Below, piece by piece: positions 18,480 to 28,605 of a stretch of 64,000 nucleotides of DNA (positions are counted from its first letter, which is position 1; each line of letters starts with the position of its first letter). Below the pieces are notes generated by a model. It ran no database searches. It saw only the letters and a program-made list of their open reading frames with translations, and was not told where the DNA came from. The translations under genes were made by a program, and so were the position numbers. The stretch is from Vallitalea longa. GTDB lineage: Bacteria; Bacillota; Clostridia; Lachnospirales; Vallitaleaceae. The stretch covers positions 1 to 64,000 of the forward strand of contig NZ_BRLB01000007.1 in the NCBI RefSeq assembly GCF_027923465.1. Reading direction: 5' to 3'.

Positions 18480-19280
18480 TTATACAACAACTAGTTCTGA
18501 ATTACTGTTTCTTGATGCAACTGATAAATTCAAATCATTACAATTAATATGTGAACAATTTGATAATACTGTTTTGACTGATTCATAAGCTAGCTCGGGA
18601 AAATTATTTTCCTTACTAAGATGTCCTAAAATCACATGTGATAAAGCTTCGTCATATAATGTAGAAATTAATTCGCCTGATTTCTCATTTGACAAGTGTC
18701 CTACATCACTAAGAATTCTTTTTTTAAGGAAATAAGGATACTTTCCTACCTCTAATAGTCTTACATCATGGTTTGCTTCTATAAATAAAACATTAGAACC
18801 ATGTAAATTATCTATTATGTATTCATCATAACATCCTAAATCTGTTGCAACGCTTATTTTTTTATCTTCACTTCTAAAAGTATAACATACTGGATCAATT
18901 GCATCATGAAATGATTTAAAAGGATGTATCATCATATCCTTAATCACAAAATCTTCATTGGGAAAAATTTCAACAAACAAATCATCTGGCATTTTCCCTA
19001 ATGCGCTATAATTTAATGTAGCATTCCATGTTTTTCTAGTAGTATATATAGGTTTTTTATATTTTCTAGCAAATACTCCAATACCTTTAATATGGTCTGA
19101 ATGCTCATGAGTTATTAAGATACCATCTATAGTATTAGGATCTATATTTATATCATTCAGTCCTATTTCTACTTTCTTTCGGCTTATACCTGAATCCACT
19201 AATAAATTAACTTTATCAGTTCCTACATATATACAATTACCACTACTGCCACTAGCTATACTACATAATTTAAGTGCCAT
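18480..19280 (-). CDS. WalJ/YycJ-like metallo-beta-lactamase hydrolase
   Basis: The 266-residue protein begins KLCSIASGSSGNCIYVG, the typical N-terminus of the YycJ/WalJ family. The metal site THEHSDH follows near residue 58, with further ligands in HDAIDPV, ATDLGC and ILGHLSKEN. Such proteins are nuclease-like MBL enzymes connected in Bacillus with cell-wall or DNA-repair phenotypes. The walKR genes that usually sit beside yycJ in Bacillus are not here. GGGAG precedes the ATG. It is probably co-transcribed with the ACT/UPF0210 pair. Confidence 0.88.
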   Translation of the reverse strand: MALKLCSIASGSSGNCIYVGTDKVNLLVDSGISRKKVEIGLNDINIDPNTIDGILITHEHSDHIKGIGVFARKYKKPIYTTRKTWNATLNYSALGKMPDDLFVEIFPNEDFVIKDMMIHPFKSFHDAIDPVCYTFRSEDKKISVATDLGCYDEYIIDNLHGSNVLFIEANHDVRLLEVGKYPYFLKKRILSDVGHLSNEKSGELISTLYDEALSHVILGHLSKENNFPELAYESVKTVLSNCSHINCNDLNLSVASRNSNSELVVV

Positions 19281-19366
19281 TACTAATCTCCCATCTTTAT
19301 ATTATCTTTGCTAAATTACGCTTATATCATACAATTAAGTGATTATACGATTTTTTGAAAGTAATA

Positions 19367-19396
19367 AAGCCATAAACCATATAAAGTTTATAGCTT
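19367..19396 (-). terminator. Terminator of the ftsA-like / GGDEF operon
   Basis: 19367-19377 pairs with 19386-19396 (11 bp, one G-U). On the minus strand a T-rich run (TTATTACTTTC) follows. Confidence 0.65.
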
Positions 19397-19406
19397 ATAT
19401 TATACA

Positions 19407-21068
19407 TTATAAATCAATATTATCAATAGTAATTCTTCCTCTACCGTTAGCTTTTGAAATGTACATTGCACTGTCAGCTCTTTTTAATAAATCTTTGGCG
19501 CTTTTACATACTTCTGGATAAGAAGAAATTCCTGTACTGATATTTATATTAATCAATTTATCGTCATGGGATATTTTTTGCTTTGTTATATTAGTATGTA
19601 TATCTTCCATGACCTTATAAGCTTCATCTAAGTTTTTGTTAGGAAAAATTACAACAAACTCCTCACCACCGTATCGTCCCACTATACCACCTTGTTGGTT
19701 AGCATATTTTTCAGATATGTTCGCTATGATTTTCAAAACTTGGTCCCCGAATATATGACCATACGTATCATTGACTTTTTTGAATTTGTCTATGTCGAAA
19801 AGCGCAAGGGATAATACTTTATTATTGGTTTCTGCATCTTTATAAAGATCCCTATATGCTTTCTGCAAATAATTTCGGTTATAGACACATGTCAAACCGT
19901 CTCTCTTAGCCATTTCTTCCATCTTAGCATATAAGTTTGCATTATTGATAGCAATGTTAATCTGATTAGCGATTCCCTGAAAAAATTGTATACTATTTTC
20001 ATTAATCATTTGGGTAGCTGTATGTTCAGCTATCAATAGTCCATATGTATTTTTATCATTAAGTATTGGTATTATAACTAAAGAACCAACATCTCTTTTG
20101 GATATGAATTCATATTTTCCTTTACTCACATCATTATCTATATATGGATCTTTTATGCTGAAGTATCTGTCCAGTTTTCCTGTATTCATAATACTGACAA
20201 ATGATTTTAAATAATCTTTACCGTGTGTAGATTTAACTTTATAATGATAAGTATCAAGATTGACATCGTAAATAACCAATGAACAGGTATCTACACCGAT
20301 TGCACCTAATATGGAATCAGTAACCAATTCCATTAATTCATCAACATCCAAAACAGAACTTATATAACTGAGTATTTCATTTTGGATATACATTTCAGCT
20401 GTAAATCTACTTAATCTTTTATTAGCTTTCTCCAGTTCCATTTTTTGTTTAACTAATTGATCATGGACTTGTTGAATCTGTTTCCCTGATACTACCAACT
20501 CTTGATTTTTATTTTTAACTTTCAACCATAATTTCTTTTGAATGTTTACCTGATTCTTGAGATCTTCTGTAGAACCATAAAATATTAGATAAACTCCTAT
20601 AACTACAATGACAATCTGTAACATGAAAAGAACTGGTACAAAAGTCAAATGACCTGTAATACCCCTATAAATACTAGCTAAAGTTAATGGCAATATTACT
20701 AAACCATATGCATTATATCTAATTAATTTATTTTCAAAACCAAGTATAATGATTACTTCTACACATAACATTATATACATAATACATGCAGAATTAGTAA
20801 GAAATCTACTTTCTTCAAATACGACAAATGAAGTTATAATCAGCTGAATCAATTTTACAGCGTAAAAAATATAAATATTCTTAAAATATTCTAATTTATG
20901 GAAGACTATATTAATAATATATAGTACTATAACTAGAATTAGTCCTTGAATAATAAATTTATCGCACCTATTAGTTAATTTAGTAATCACAAAATATATA
21001 ATAATCATAGCTGTTATTATAGTATATATATGTATAAATCTCTTTTCATATTTTAATGTGCGTTCCAA
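19407..21068 (-). CDS. Membrane diguanylate cyclase (7TM-like, GAF, GGDEF)
   Basis: The 553-residue protein has about six membrane helices (residues 15-165), a coiled coil (about 175-225), a GAF domain (about 240-370) and a GGDEF domain (about 385-550). Its active-site loop RYGGEEFVV is intact, so it should make cyclic di-GMP from GTP. Translation appears to start at TTG (21068), with GAGGGG about 7 bases upstream. It begins 12 bases after the FtsA-like gene, so the two are very likely co-transcribed, which hints that c-di-GMP signalling is tied to cell shape or surface assembly. The GAF ligand is unknown. Confidence 0.9.
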   Translation of the reverse strand: MERTLKYEKRFIHIYTIITAMIIIYFVITKLTNRCDKFIIQGLILVIVLYIINIVFHKLEYFKNIYIFYAVKLIQLIITSFVVFEESRFLTNSACIMYIMLCVEVIIILGFENKLIRYNAYGLVILPLTLASIYRGITGHLTFVPVLFMLQIVIVVIGVYLIFYGSTEDLKNQVNIQKKLWLKVKNKNQELVVSGKQIQQVHDQLVKQKMELEKANKRLSRFTAEMYIQNEILSYISSVLDVDELMELVTDSILGAIGVDTCSLVIYDVNLDTYHYKVKSTHGKDYLKSFVSIMNTGKLDRYFSIKDPYIDNDVSKGKYEFISKRDVGSLVIIPILNDKNTYGLLIAEHTATQMINENSIQFFQGIANQINIAINNANLYAKMEEMAKRDGLTCVYNRNYLQKAYRDLYKDAETNNKVLSLALFDIDKFKKVNDTYGHIFGDQVLKIIANISEKYANQQGGIVGRYGGEEFVVIFPNKNLDEAYKVMEDIHTNITKQKISHDDKLININISTGISSYPEVCKSAKDLLKRADSAMYISKANGRGRITIDNIDL

Positions 21069-21079
21069 GGCCTATCCCC

Positions 21080-23125
21080 TCACTTGTCCCAATATACTTC
21101 TATTTGATCTCCCATGCTTATCTTTTCCATATAAGAAGCTGTTCTTTTATTTATAAGGCAAACTATTTTACCCTGTGGTCTTTTCAAATCGAAATCTATG
21201 TAATCAAAAATATCTACGAAAATATAAGATTGTTTACCTTGTAATATGATATCTTTTCCATTTACATATACTTTTACTTGATTATTATTATTGAAAGATA
21301 TTTTTTCATTCTCAATTGTAGCAGCAATCTCGTTAGTTTTACTATCATTAACATCTTTTATTGTATTTTCATTTAATACTATTTTAATCTTATCATATCT
21401 ATTGACAATATGATTAAGAGACTTTAATTCATCATTAACATATATTGAACTATTTTCAGTATTAATATCTGTAATATCTATGATATCTTTTATTGTATAA
21501 TCGGTAAATATTTTAATATCATCTTGGTCATTTATTATATAACTATTATCTTTTTCTACATCATTGACCATTATTTTATATGGAAAATTGAATTTATTAT
21601 CATTAATGATAACATTGAATTTTCCATATTTATCTATTATATCTTTAATCAGTAAAGATGGCATTTTCCCATGTTTCGCTTCAATAAGCGTTATATTATC
21701 ATCCGCACTTATTGGATGATTGAGACTTGCTATTTTTTCATTAACGCGTATAATTGCTGGTTCTCCAGTACTACCTCTCAATTTTATTATGGTTCCATTC
21801 AATTTATAGGTTAAATCTTTTCCACGTCTACATATCAAATTCTTATGATTATAGCCTTTATAAGCAACTATATCAACTAAAGTTAAATTATTGTTATTAA
21901 ATACTTTCAGTTTTTCACCATTTAATATAACATTAATAAAATTATTATTGATCTTGTCTAGTCCACTGAGACATATACCAACAGGTGTAACCATTTCTGG
22001 ATTTTTAGATTTTCTATCTTTAAAGTATACATTATTGAGAACTTCATAACCTCTTAATGCAACTCTCTCATTAGGAAGTAAAAGCTTACTTGATAAGATT
22101 TTGGTAAACTGTTTAAGTCTTCCTCCACCACCGACACAAAAAACTGCATTGGTAGTTTTACCTCCATTGAGTTCGAATATCTTATTGCTTATATTTTCAG
22201 CCAATAAATCAATTGTTGGTTTTATTGTATTATATATTTCTTCAGAATTTATTTTATGTGTAATCCCCATAATATCTTTAAATACTATAGTTTTAACTTT
22301 ATTGAGTTTAAGCTTCATTTTTTCAGCGGTTTCGAAATCTACTAAATAGTTATGTACAATTTGTTCAGTTATTTCATCTCCAGCCATAGGAATCATACCA
22401 TAAGCTATGATACTTCCTTCTTTTGTAATGGCAATATCTGAGGTACCTGCACCAATATCTACTAAAGCTATATTCAATAACCTATATCTTTCTGGAATTG
22501 CAATATTAATTGCCGCTATTGGTTCTAAAGTAAGATTTGATATCTTAAGATTGCATTTATCAATAACTGAATACAGACTATCAACTACTTCCTGTGGTAA
22601 AAATGTAGAAAGTAAATCCACCCCGATTTTTTTACCTTTATGACCTTCCAAATTGGAAAATGTATAATCATTGAGATAGTACTTTATTACACTATATCCT
22701 ACACAATGATAAACACTATTGTCATTTAGTTCTTCATCTAACATGTTATGTGCCTTATCCATAGCCATCAATTCCAAAAGATGGATATGGTCTTTATTAA
22801 TTATTTCATTGTTCTCCATTTGTTCTTCTACATGTACTTGATATGTTTTTAATACTCTTCCAGCTGCAGCTATACATACATTCTTAAGCTTAAAACCAAT
22901 TTGCTTTTCGAGTTTAGTCTTAACTATATTGACCGTTTCAGCAACTTTATCAATATCATGGATTTGTCCATCTATCATGGCTCGTGTATTATGTAGAGCA
23001 GTATAATTCCCTATTACATTAAACTTATCATTATCCATACAACCTACTATTCCAACTATACTTCTGGTTCCTATATCAAGTCCAAAAACATACTCATTAA
23101 CATGTAATATTTCTTCTGATGTCAT
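21080..23125 (-). CDS. FtsA/PilM-like actin-fold ATPase with C-terminal beta-grasp repeats
   Basis: The N-terminal 390 residues are an FtsA-type actin fold. Phosphate 1 is GLDIGTRSIVGIVG (15-28), phosphate 2 is VDIGAGTSDIAI (222-233) and the adenosine motif is CVGGGGRL (330-337), so ATP binding is likely. The C-terminal 280 residues carry about three units that look like ThiS/MoaD-type beta-grasp domains, seen as VN.....L...I...D.I at 461, 520, 563 and 657. This is an FtsA-like paralogue found in Clostridia, not the FtsA of a dcw cluster, and no ftsZ is adjacent. Its role is probably in cell morphogenesis or surface structures. It shares a transcript with the GGDEF gene. Confidence 0.85.
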   Translation of the reverse strand: MTSEEILHVNEYVFGLDIGTRSIVGIVGCMDNDKFNVIGNYTALHNTRAMIDGQIHDIDKVAETVNIVKTKLEKQIGFKLKNVCIAAAGRVLKTYQVHVEEQMENNEIINKDHIHLLELMAMDKAHNMLDEELNDNSVYHCVGYSVIKYYLNDYTFSNLEGHKGKKIGVDLLSTFLPQEVVDSLYSVIDKCNLKISNLTLEPIAAINIAIPERYRLLNIALVDIGAGTSDIAITKEGSIIAYGMIPMAGDEITEQIVHNYLVDFETAEKMKLKLNKVKTIVFKDIMGITHKINSEEIYNTIKPTIDLLAENISNKIFELNGGKTTNAVFCVGGGGRLKQFTKILSSKLLLPNERVALRGYEVLNNVYFKDRKSKNPEMVTPVGICLSGLDKINNNFINVILNGEKLKVFNNNNLTLVDIVAYKGYNHKNLICRRGKDLTYKLNGTIIKLRGSTGEPAIIRVNEKIASLNHPISADDNITLIEAKHGKMPSLLIKDIIDKYGKFNVIINDNKFNFPYKIMVNDVEKDNSYIINDQDDIKIFTDYTIKDIIDITDINTENSSIYVNDELKSLNHIVNRYDKIKIVLNENTIKDVNDSKTNEIAATIENEKISFNNNNQVKVYVNGKDIILQGKQSYIFVDIFDYIDFDLKRPQGKIVCLINKRTASYMEKISMGDQIEVYWDK

Positions 23126-23269
23126 AGCTTAAAAATCACCTCAAATGCTTATTACAGAACTTTATATCAATTTAATATTATTGGTAAATCAATATTTTGC
23201 ATACATATACATAATATATAATAACACATAAATGGAAAAAATCTAGACTTTTATATTTTTTTTAACAAA

Positions 23270-23302
23270 AGAGGATTAGATTCTTTATGAAAATAATCCT
23301 CT
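23270..23302 (-). terminator. Terminator of the polA-coaE-lipoprotein operon
   Basis: AGAGGATTA (23270-23278) pairs with TAATCCTCT (23294-23302). On the minus strand TTTTGTT follows. Confidence 0.7.
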
Positions 23303-23324
23303 GATAGTATTTTATATATAAATT

Positions 23325-24956
23325 TTATTCTACAATATATAGATTTTCTATACCATTATAATTATTATAAATTGAAGGGTCAAGTTTACCTTGTACTCTT
23401 TCTTTAGTTATCATTGCAGATGTTCTGAAGAATAAACTGAAATAAGGTAATTCTTCAGAAAATAGATTCTTGAATTCATTAATAGAATTCAACAAATCAT
23501 TATCCGTTACACTTGAAAATACATTTTGTAATATTCTATCCATTTCTGGATTGTTATAACTAATAAAATTATTACCATTATTAATCTGGGTTGAATGGAA
23601 AGCAAATGTAAAATCAGGTATAGTGGAAAGTTTCCATTCACCTAACAATAAATCAAAATCTTTATCAGTTATTTTTTGATTATAGGTTATTCTATCAACC
23701 GAATCTAGTGTTATCACGAATCCTGCTTTTTCTAAGGATTCTTTAATATTATTTGCTATTTTCAGTCTAATAGGATTATCGTTGTTAACTAATATCCTTA
23801 AACTAAGATTTTCTTTGGTTCCATCAACATTTCTATCTAATATCTTATCTTCATCAGTATCCAAAAAATCAGCAGCGGATATTAAGTCTTTCGCTTTTTT
23901 ATTATCATAATTATATTTTGTTTCTGCATTTTCATTCAACCATGATTTAGGATGTATTGGATATTCAGTTATATACGCATGATTTAAAAATTCATTCTTG
24001 ATAATATCTTCTCGATTAATCGCATATGCAATAGATTGTCTAATGTTTTTATCGTTCAATACTCTATTATTAAAGTTATAACCTAAGAATGTATAATAAT
24101 AAGTCGGGTATTCAGTTAATGCTACTCCTTTTGTTTCTGCATATTCCTGCCAATCGAATTTTTTAGGATTAATCATATCCACTATATTCTGTTCAAAAGC
24201 ATTCAAATCATTTTCTTCATCTTTTGTAATAATGCCTTTGATATTAGTAACATATACATCTCCTTCAAACCAATTTTCATTGGCTACTAGCTTAAGTTCT
24301 CTCATTGTAGTAAAGCTAGAAAATGAATATGGTCCTGTACCAACAGGTTTCATACTATTATCTTCACTAGATTTATAATACTGTCTAGGTATTATAGGAA
24401 AATTCATTGTATATAAAGAAAATGCAAAAGGTTGGTCAAAATAAATTTTAAAAGTATAATTATCTATAGCAGAGACTCTTTTATAATTTTTGACATTAAC
24501 TTTATATATAGAATCTTCAGGAGCAGCTTTTAATGTATTAATGGTATACACAACATCTTGAGAGTGTAATTCAGTACCATTATGAAACATTATATTTTTC
24601 TTCAAGGTTATTGTTATTGAAGTTCCAGCTTCTGATAAAGTATACGAATCAACCAAATTCGGTACAGGTTTTTCATTATCATCCAATACAAAAAGTGGGT
24701 CAAAAACTAATTTTAGCATTTGATCGATAGTTCTATCTGTATTAAGTAATGGATTTAATGTAGCTGGATTTCTTATTAATAACTTTAACTCTCCTCCGAA
24801 ACTAGCAACTGGTTCAACAGATTTTTCTTCGGAATTTTCACTTGATTCGTTATTTTTAGTGTTTTCTATTGTATTCTTATCTGTTATTTTAGTACATCCA
24901 CCAAGTTGTGAGAAACACAATATTATTAACAGCATACATAAAGATAATTTTCTCAT
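23325..24956 (-). CDS. ABC transporter substrate-binding lipoprotein (family 5)
   Basis: This 543-residue protein has a lipobox (LGGC, near residue 21) and the family 5 extracellular solute-binding fold for oligopeptides, nickel and related ligands. Diagnostic features are LNPLLNTDRTIDQMLKLVFDPL, PVGTGPYSF, QSIAYAINRE and the closing domain with YNNPEMDRILQ. No permease or ATPase gene is adjacent, so it must work with transporter parts encoded elsewhere, or as a sensor. It begins 16 bases after coaE and ends the polA-coaE transcript. GGAGG precedes the ATG. The ligand cannot be read from the sequence. Confidence 0.88.
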   Translation of the reverse strand: MRKLSLCMLLIILCFSQLGGCTKITDKNTIENTKNNESSENSEEKSVEPVASFGGELKLLIRNPATLNPLLNTDRTIDQMLKLVFDPLFVLDDNEKPVPNLVDSYTLSEAGTSITITLKKNIMFHNGTELHSQDVVYTINTLKAAPEDSIYKVNVKNYKRVSAIDNYTFKIYFDQPFAFSLYTMNFPIIPRQYYKSSEDNSMKPVGTGPYSFSSFTTMRELKLVANENWFEGDVYVTNIKGIITKDEENDLNAFEQNIVDMINPKKFDWQEYAETKGVALTEYPTYYYTFLGYNFNNRVLNDKNIRQSIAYAINREDIIKNEFLNHAYITEYPIHPKSWLNENAETKYNYDNKKAKDLISAADFLDTDEDKILDRNVDGTKENLSLRILVNNDNPIRLKIANNIKESLEKAGFVITLDSVDRITYNQKITDKDFDLLLGEWKLSTIPDFTFAFHSTQINNGNNFISYNNPEMDRILQNVFSSVTDNDLLNSINEFKNLFSEELPYFSLFFRTSAMITKERVQGKLDPSIYNNYNGIENLYIVE

Positions 24957-24972
24957 TAAATTTTTCCTCCTG

Positions 24973-25563
24973 TTAATTAATCAAATATGCTTTGATTTGC
25001 TCAAAAGTATATTTTAAAGTATTACTATTATCTATCACTACATCTGCATATTTTCTAAATTCACTATCTGTTGGTTGTTTACCAATTATATCTTTAGCGG
25101 ATTCTGCTGAAATATTTCTATACTTTAATAGTCTATCCAATCGTACGTTCATATTACAATAAATATACCAATATTCATCGATCAAAGAATAAATTTCACC
25201 TTTACCTAAAGCTGTAATTTCTAGAACTATATACTTATATTTATTATCTTTTTTAAGATCATTGATAATTTGGATTATATTATCATTAATATACGGATGA
25301 GTAATATTAGTTAACAGCTTTAGTTTTTCTTTATCAGAAAAGACTACTGCTCCTAACCTTTTTCTATTAATATTACCATTATTATCCAAAATATTCTTAC
25401 CAAAACATTTAATGATTTTTTTATACGCTTCACTATCTTTTTCTAATATTTCATGTGCGACTTTATCAGCATTTATAATATAAGCATTAAATTTATTTTT
25501 AAGTAGATTAGATACTTCCGACTTACCACTTCCACATCCACCAATTATGCCAATAATTTTCAT
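24973..25563 (-). CDS. coaE: Dephospho-CoA kinase
   Basis: CoaE catalyses the last step of coenzyme A synthesis, ATP-dependent phosphorylation of dephospho-CoA. The 196-residue protein has the P-loop GGCGSGKSEV (residues 8-17), the family signature INADKVAHEIL and LTNITHPYI. The polA-coaE order is common in Firmicutes. The ATG has a GGAG site and the gene lies 126 bases after polA. Confidence 0.95.
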   Translation of the reverse strand: MKIIGIIGGCGSGKSEVSNLLKNKFNAYIINADKVAHEILEKDSEAYKKIIKCFGKNILDNNGNINRKRLGAVVFSDKEKLKLLTNITHPYINDNIIQIINDLKKDNKYKYIVLEITALGKGEIYSLIDEYWYIYCNMNVRLDRLLKYRNISAESAKDIIGKQPTDSEFRKYADVVIDNSNTLKYTFEQIKAYLIN

Positions 25564-25689
25564 TAAATCAACTCCAAATTTTTATACACAATAAATAAAT
25601 TTCTAATTAAATCAATATAATATTGAATATAGAGAAATATAATTAATAATATTTCCATAAAGACTATATATAATACTTAGCCCCAACTA

Positions 25690-28356
25690 TTATTTGACAT
25701 CATACCACGTCATACCCATATTTACATCGACTTCTAATTTAACACTTATATCTACTGCGTTTTCCATTTCTTCTACTAGATATTTTTTCACTAAGTCAAC
25801 TTCATCTCTATGTGCTTCTATCAATAATTCATCATGTATCTGCAGAATCAGTCTTGAACGTAAGTTTTCGGATTTTAGTCTTTTACTAATATTGATCATA
25901 GCTATTTTTATTACATCAGCCGCACTACCTTGGATTGGAGTATTCATGGCAATTCTTTCACCAAAAGATCTCTGCATAAAATTGCTTGACATAAGTTCAG
26001 GTATTGGTCTTCGTCTATTGAGCATCGTTAAAGAATATCCTCTGTTTTTGGCATATCTGATACAATTATCAAGATATATCTTTACACTTGGATACTTTCT
26101 AAAATAATTATCAATATATTCTTGTGCTTCTTTTCTTGAGATATGAAGATCTTGTCCTAAACTAAAAGCTCCTATTCCATATACGATTCCAAAATTAACT
26201 GCTTTTGCATTGCTTCTCTGTAAACTAGTTACTTCTTCAAAAGGTATATGAAATACCTGAGAAGCTGTAAGTCTATGAATATCCTGATGATCATTATAAG
26301 CTTCAATCAATGTCTCATCTTCTGCTAAATGAGCTAATAAACGCAATTCTATTTGTGAATAATCAGCATCTATGAAAACATAATCTTCTTCTGGAACAAA
26401 TACTTTTCTTATTTCTCTTCCTATTTCCATTTTAATTGGTATATTTTGCAGATTAGGTTCAATAGAACTGATTCTACCAGTTGAAGTAATAGTCTGTTTA
26501 AAAGTAGAATGGATTCTTGAATCTTCTTTACCGATATAATCAAATAAACCATCTGCATAAGTTGATTTTAATTTTGTAAGTTGTCTATATTCACTTATTT
26601 TATTTATTATAGGATGTTCTCCCTTTAATTTATCAAGGACTTCTGCCGCAGTAGAATAACCTGTTTTAGTTTTTTTGATTACAGGTAATTCCAATTTTTC
26701 AAATAAAATGATACCAAGTTGTTTTGGAGATTTAATATTGAATGTTTCTCCAGCTAGTTCATAAATCTCACTTTCTAAGAGATCAATTATCTTACCCAAT
26801 TTTTCAGCATATTCATTTAGTAATACACTATCTACTTTTATCCCATACAATTCCATGTCATACAAAACGTATATCAATGGCATTTCTATTTCATAAAATA
26901 ATTTATGCATATCTAATTCATTAATTTTATTATCAATGATGTCATAACTATAGAATATTATTGCTGACAGCATTGAACAATGGTTAATCAATTCTTCTTC
27001 ACTAAGATTTAGATAAGAAATTTTGTTTCTACCTTTTCCTAATAATTCTTCTTCAGACTTCATAATTATATCTAGATATTCTCTTGCTATATCATCTATA
27101 TCGTAAGTATCTTTTGTTGGATTAATGGTATATGCTCCTACAAAAGTATCGAATAACACATTTTCACATTTAATATTGTATTTTGCAAGTATGTGCAAGT
27201 CTCTCTTTAGTCCATGCGTAACCTTAACTATGTCTTTATTTTCAAATATATTTTTAAGTTGTTCAAAAACATACGTGCTTTCTAATTCATTAAAACATTT
27301 TATGAAATAAGCATTTTCTTTATCATAAGCAACACTAACACCAATAATCTTATCATTATCAGTTACAATGTAGTATGCTAATAATTTGTTCCCTAATATA
27401 TTAGATATCAATTTTTTCAATTCATCTTTAGTATCTATAGAATTGTAATTTACAGGCAATATACTCTTCTCATCATCTCCTATAGATGAATCAAATTTTT
27501 CTAGAAGGCGTTTGAATTCTAGATTTTTAAATAATTTATATGTCTCTTCATTAAATATATCGTCAATAACCATATTATCTTTTTCAAAATCTATATTACA
27601 GTCTACACAAATAGTAGCCAGTTCTTTACTTAGAACAGCCAAATCATAGTTTTCTTTAAGGTTTTTGGAAGCTCTAGGAGGTTTTAATTCGTCAACATTC
27701 TCATAGGCCTCTTCTATAGAATGATATTTTGATATTATCTTGATTGCTGTTTTTTCACCTATACCTGGTACTCCAGGAATATTATCTGATGCATCACCCA
27801 TAAGTCCTTTTAAATCAATAAATTCTGTAGGAGTAACACTGTATAAGTCAATTACATCTTTTTCAAAATAATTCTCCACAGTGGTTGTACCTTTTTTAGT
27901 CTTAGGTATACTAATCTTTACCCTATCCGTTGCTAATTGCAATAAGTCCCTATCACCGGATAAAACTGTTGTATCTAGTCCAGATTCTTGGGCTTTGTGA
28001 GCTAATGTACCAAGAATGTCATCAGCTTCATAACCTTCCATTTCATAGATATTGATATTCATAGCTTTTAAGACTTCTTTTATCACAGGCATCTGCATCC
28101 TAAGTTCATCAGGCATTCCTTTTCTATTACCCTTATATTCTTTATATTTATCATGTCGGAAAGTAGGTGCTTTCAAATCAAAAGCAACACCTAAATGAGT
28201 TGCATTTTCATCTTTTATAACTTTTAATAGTATATTTATAAAACCTAGAACCGCATTAGTATACATACCTTCTGAATTAGATAATAAAGGTAATCCATAA
28301 TAAGCTCTATTCATAATACTATTTCCATCAACTAATAGTACTTTTTCATTACTCAT
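25690..28356 (-). CDS. polA: DNA polymerase I
   Basis: The 888-residue enzyme has a 5' nuclease domain (residues 1-290; GDRDLLQLA, LKGLMGDASDNIPGVPGIGEKTA). A 3'-5' exonuclease-like domain follows (about 310-485). It seems inactive because the usual D-x-E motif at its start is replaced by LLAYYIVTDN. The family A polymerase domain has motif A DADYSQIELR, the O-helix RSNAKAVNFGIVYG and motif C LQIHDELL. Its jobs are Okazaki fragment processing and repair synthesis. The length is normal for Firmicutes. It heads the polA-coaE-lipoprotein operon, and a small palindromic element lies just upstream of its start. Confidence 0.96.
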   Translation of the reverse strand: MSNEKVLLVDGNSIMNRAYYGLPLLSNSEGMYTNAVLGFINILLKVIKDENATHLGVAFDLKAPTFRHDKYKEYKGNRKGMPDELRMQMPVIKEVLKAMNINIYEMEGYEADDILGTLAHKAQESGLDTTVLSGDRDLLQLATDRVKISIPKTKKGTTTVENYFEKDVIDLYSVTPTEFIDLKGLMGDASDNIPGVPGIGEKTAIKIISKYHSIEEAYENVDELKPPRASKNLKENYDLAVLSKELATICVDCNIDFEKDNMVIDDIFNEETYKLFKNLEFKRLLEKFDSSIGDDEKSILPVNYNSIDTKDELKKLISNILGNKLLAYYIVTDNDKIIGVSVAYDKENAYFIKCFNELESTYVFEQLKNIFENKDIVKVTHGLKRDLHILAKYNIKCENVLFDTFVGAYTINPTKDTYDIDDIAREYLDIIMKSEEELLGKGRNKISYLNLSEEELINHCSMLSAIIFYSYDIIDNKINELDMHKLFYEIEMPLIYVLYDMELYGIKVDSVLLNEYAEKLGKIIDLLESEIYELAGETFNIKSPKQLGIILFEKLELPVIKKTKTGYSTAAEVLDKLKGEHPIINKISEYRQLTKLKSTYADGLFDYIGKEDSRIHSTFKQTITSTGRISSIEPNLQNIPIKMEIGREIRKVFVPEEDYVFIDADYSQIELRLLAHLAEDETLIEAYNDHQDIHRLTASQVFHIPFEEVTSLQRSNAKAVNFGIVYGIGAFSLGQDLHISRKEAQEYIDNYFRKYPSVKIYLDNCIRYAKNRGYSLTMLNRRRPIPELMSSNFMQRSFGERIAMNTPIQGSAADVIKIAMINISKRLKSENLRSRLILQIHDELLIEAHRDEVDLVKKYLVEEMENAVDISVKLEVDVNMGMTWYDVK

Positions 28357-28382
28357 ATTTTATTCATCCTTATTTATTATTT

Positions 28383-28486
28383 ACTCAACTTTTCCACTTC
28401 AATAATTCTATTCTAGCAAGCTAATTAAAAGGCTTTGCAGAATAAAAATAGAGTTCTGCATTAAATTCAAGGTGGAAAAGTTGGGT
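28383..28486. mobile_element. MITE-like palindromic element (about 104 bp)
   Basis: The ends are imperfect inverted repeats: CAACTTTTCCACTT at 28386-28399 and AAGGTGGAAAAGTTG at 28469-28483, extending outward to ACTC and GGGT. The five-base sequence TATTT lies directly outside both ends (28378-28382 and 28487-28491), like a target-site duplication. Inside are two further hairpins (TGCAGAA 28436-28442 with TTCTGCA 28454-28460, and a GCAAGC/GCTTTGC pair). There is no coding capacity. It lies between the anti-sigma gene terminator and polA. A structured leader RNA for polA is the alternative. Confidence 0.45.
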
Positions 28487-28570
28487 TATTTAATTTTATA
28501 TATTTTTTTATAATACTATAAATTATTATAACAAATCAATACTTAATAAACAATGAATATGAACAAAAAA

Positions 28571-28592
28571 GCAAAGAATAATCATTCTTTGC
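28571..28592 (-). terminator. Terminator of the sigma/anti-sigma operon
   Basis: GCAAAGAAT (28571-28579) pairs with ATTCTTTGC (28584-28592) around a 4-nt loop, followed on the minus strand by TTTTTTGTT. It is a classical Rho-independent terminator. Confidence 0.9.
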
Positions 28593-28605
28593 CCTTTTGA
28601 TCTAT

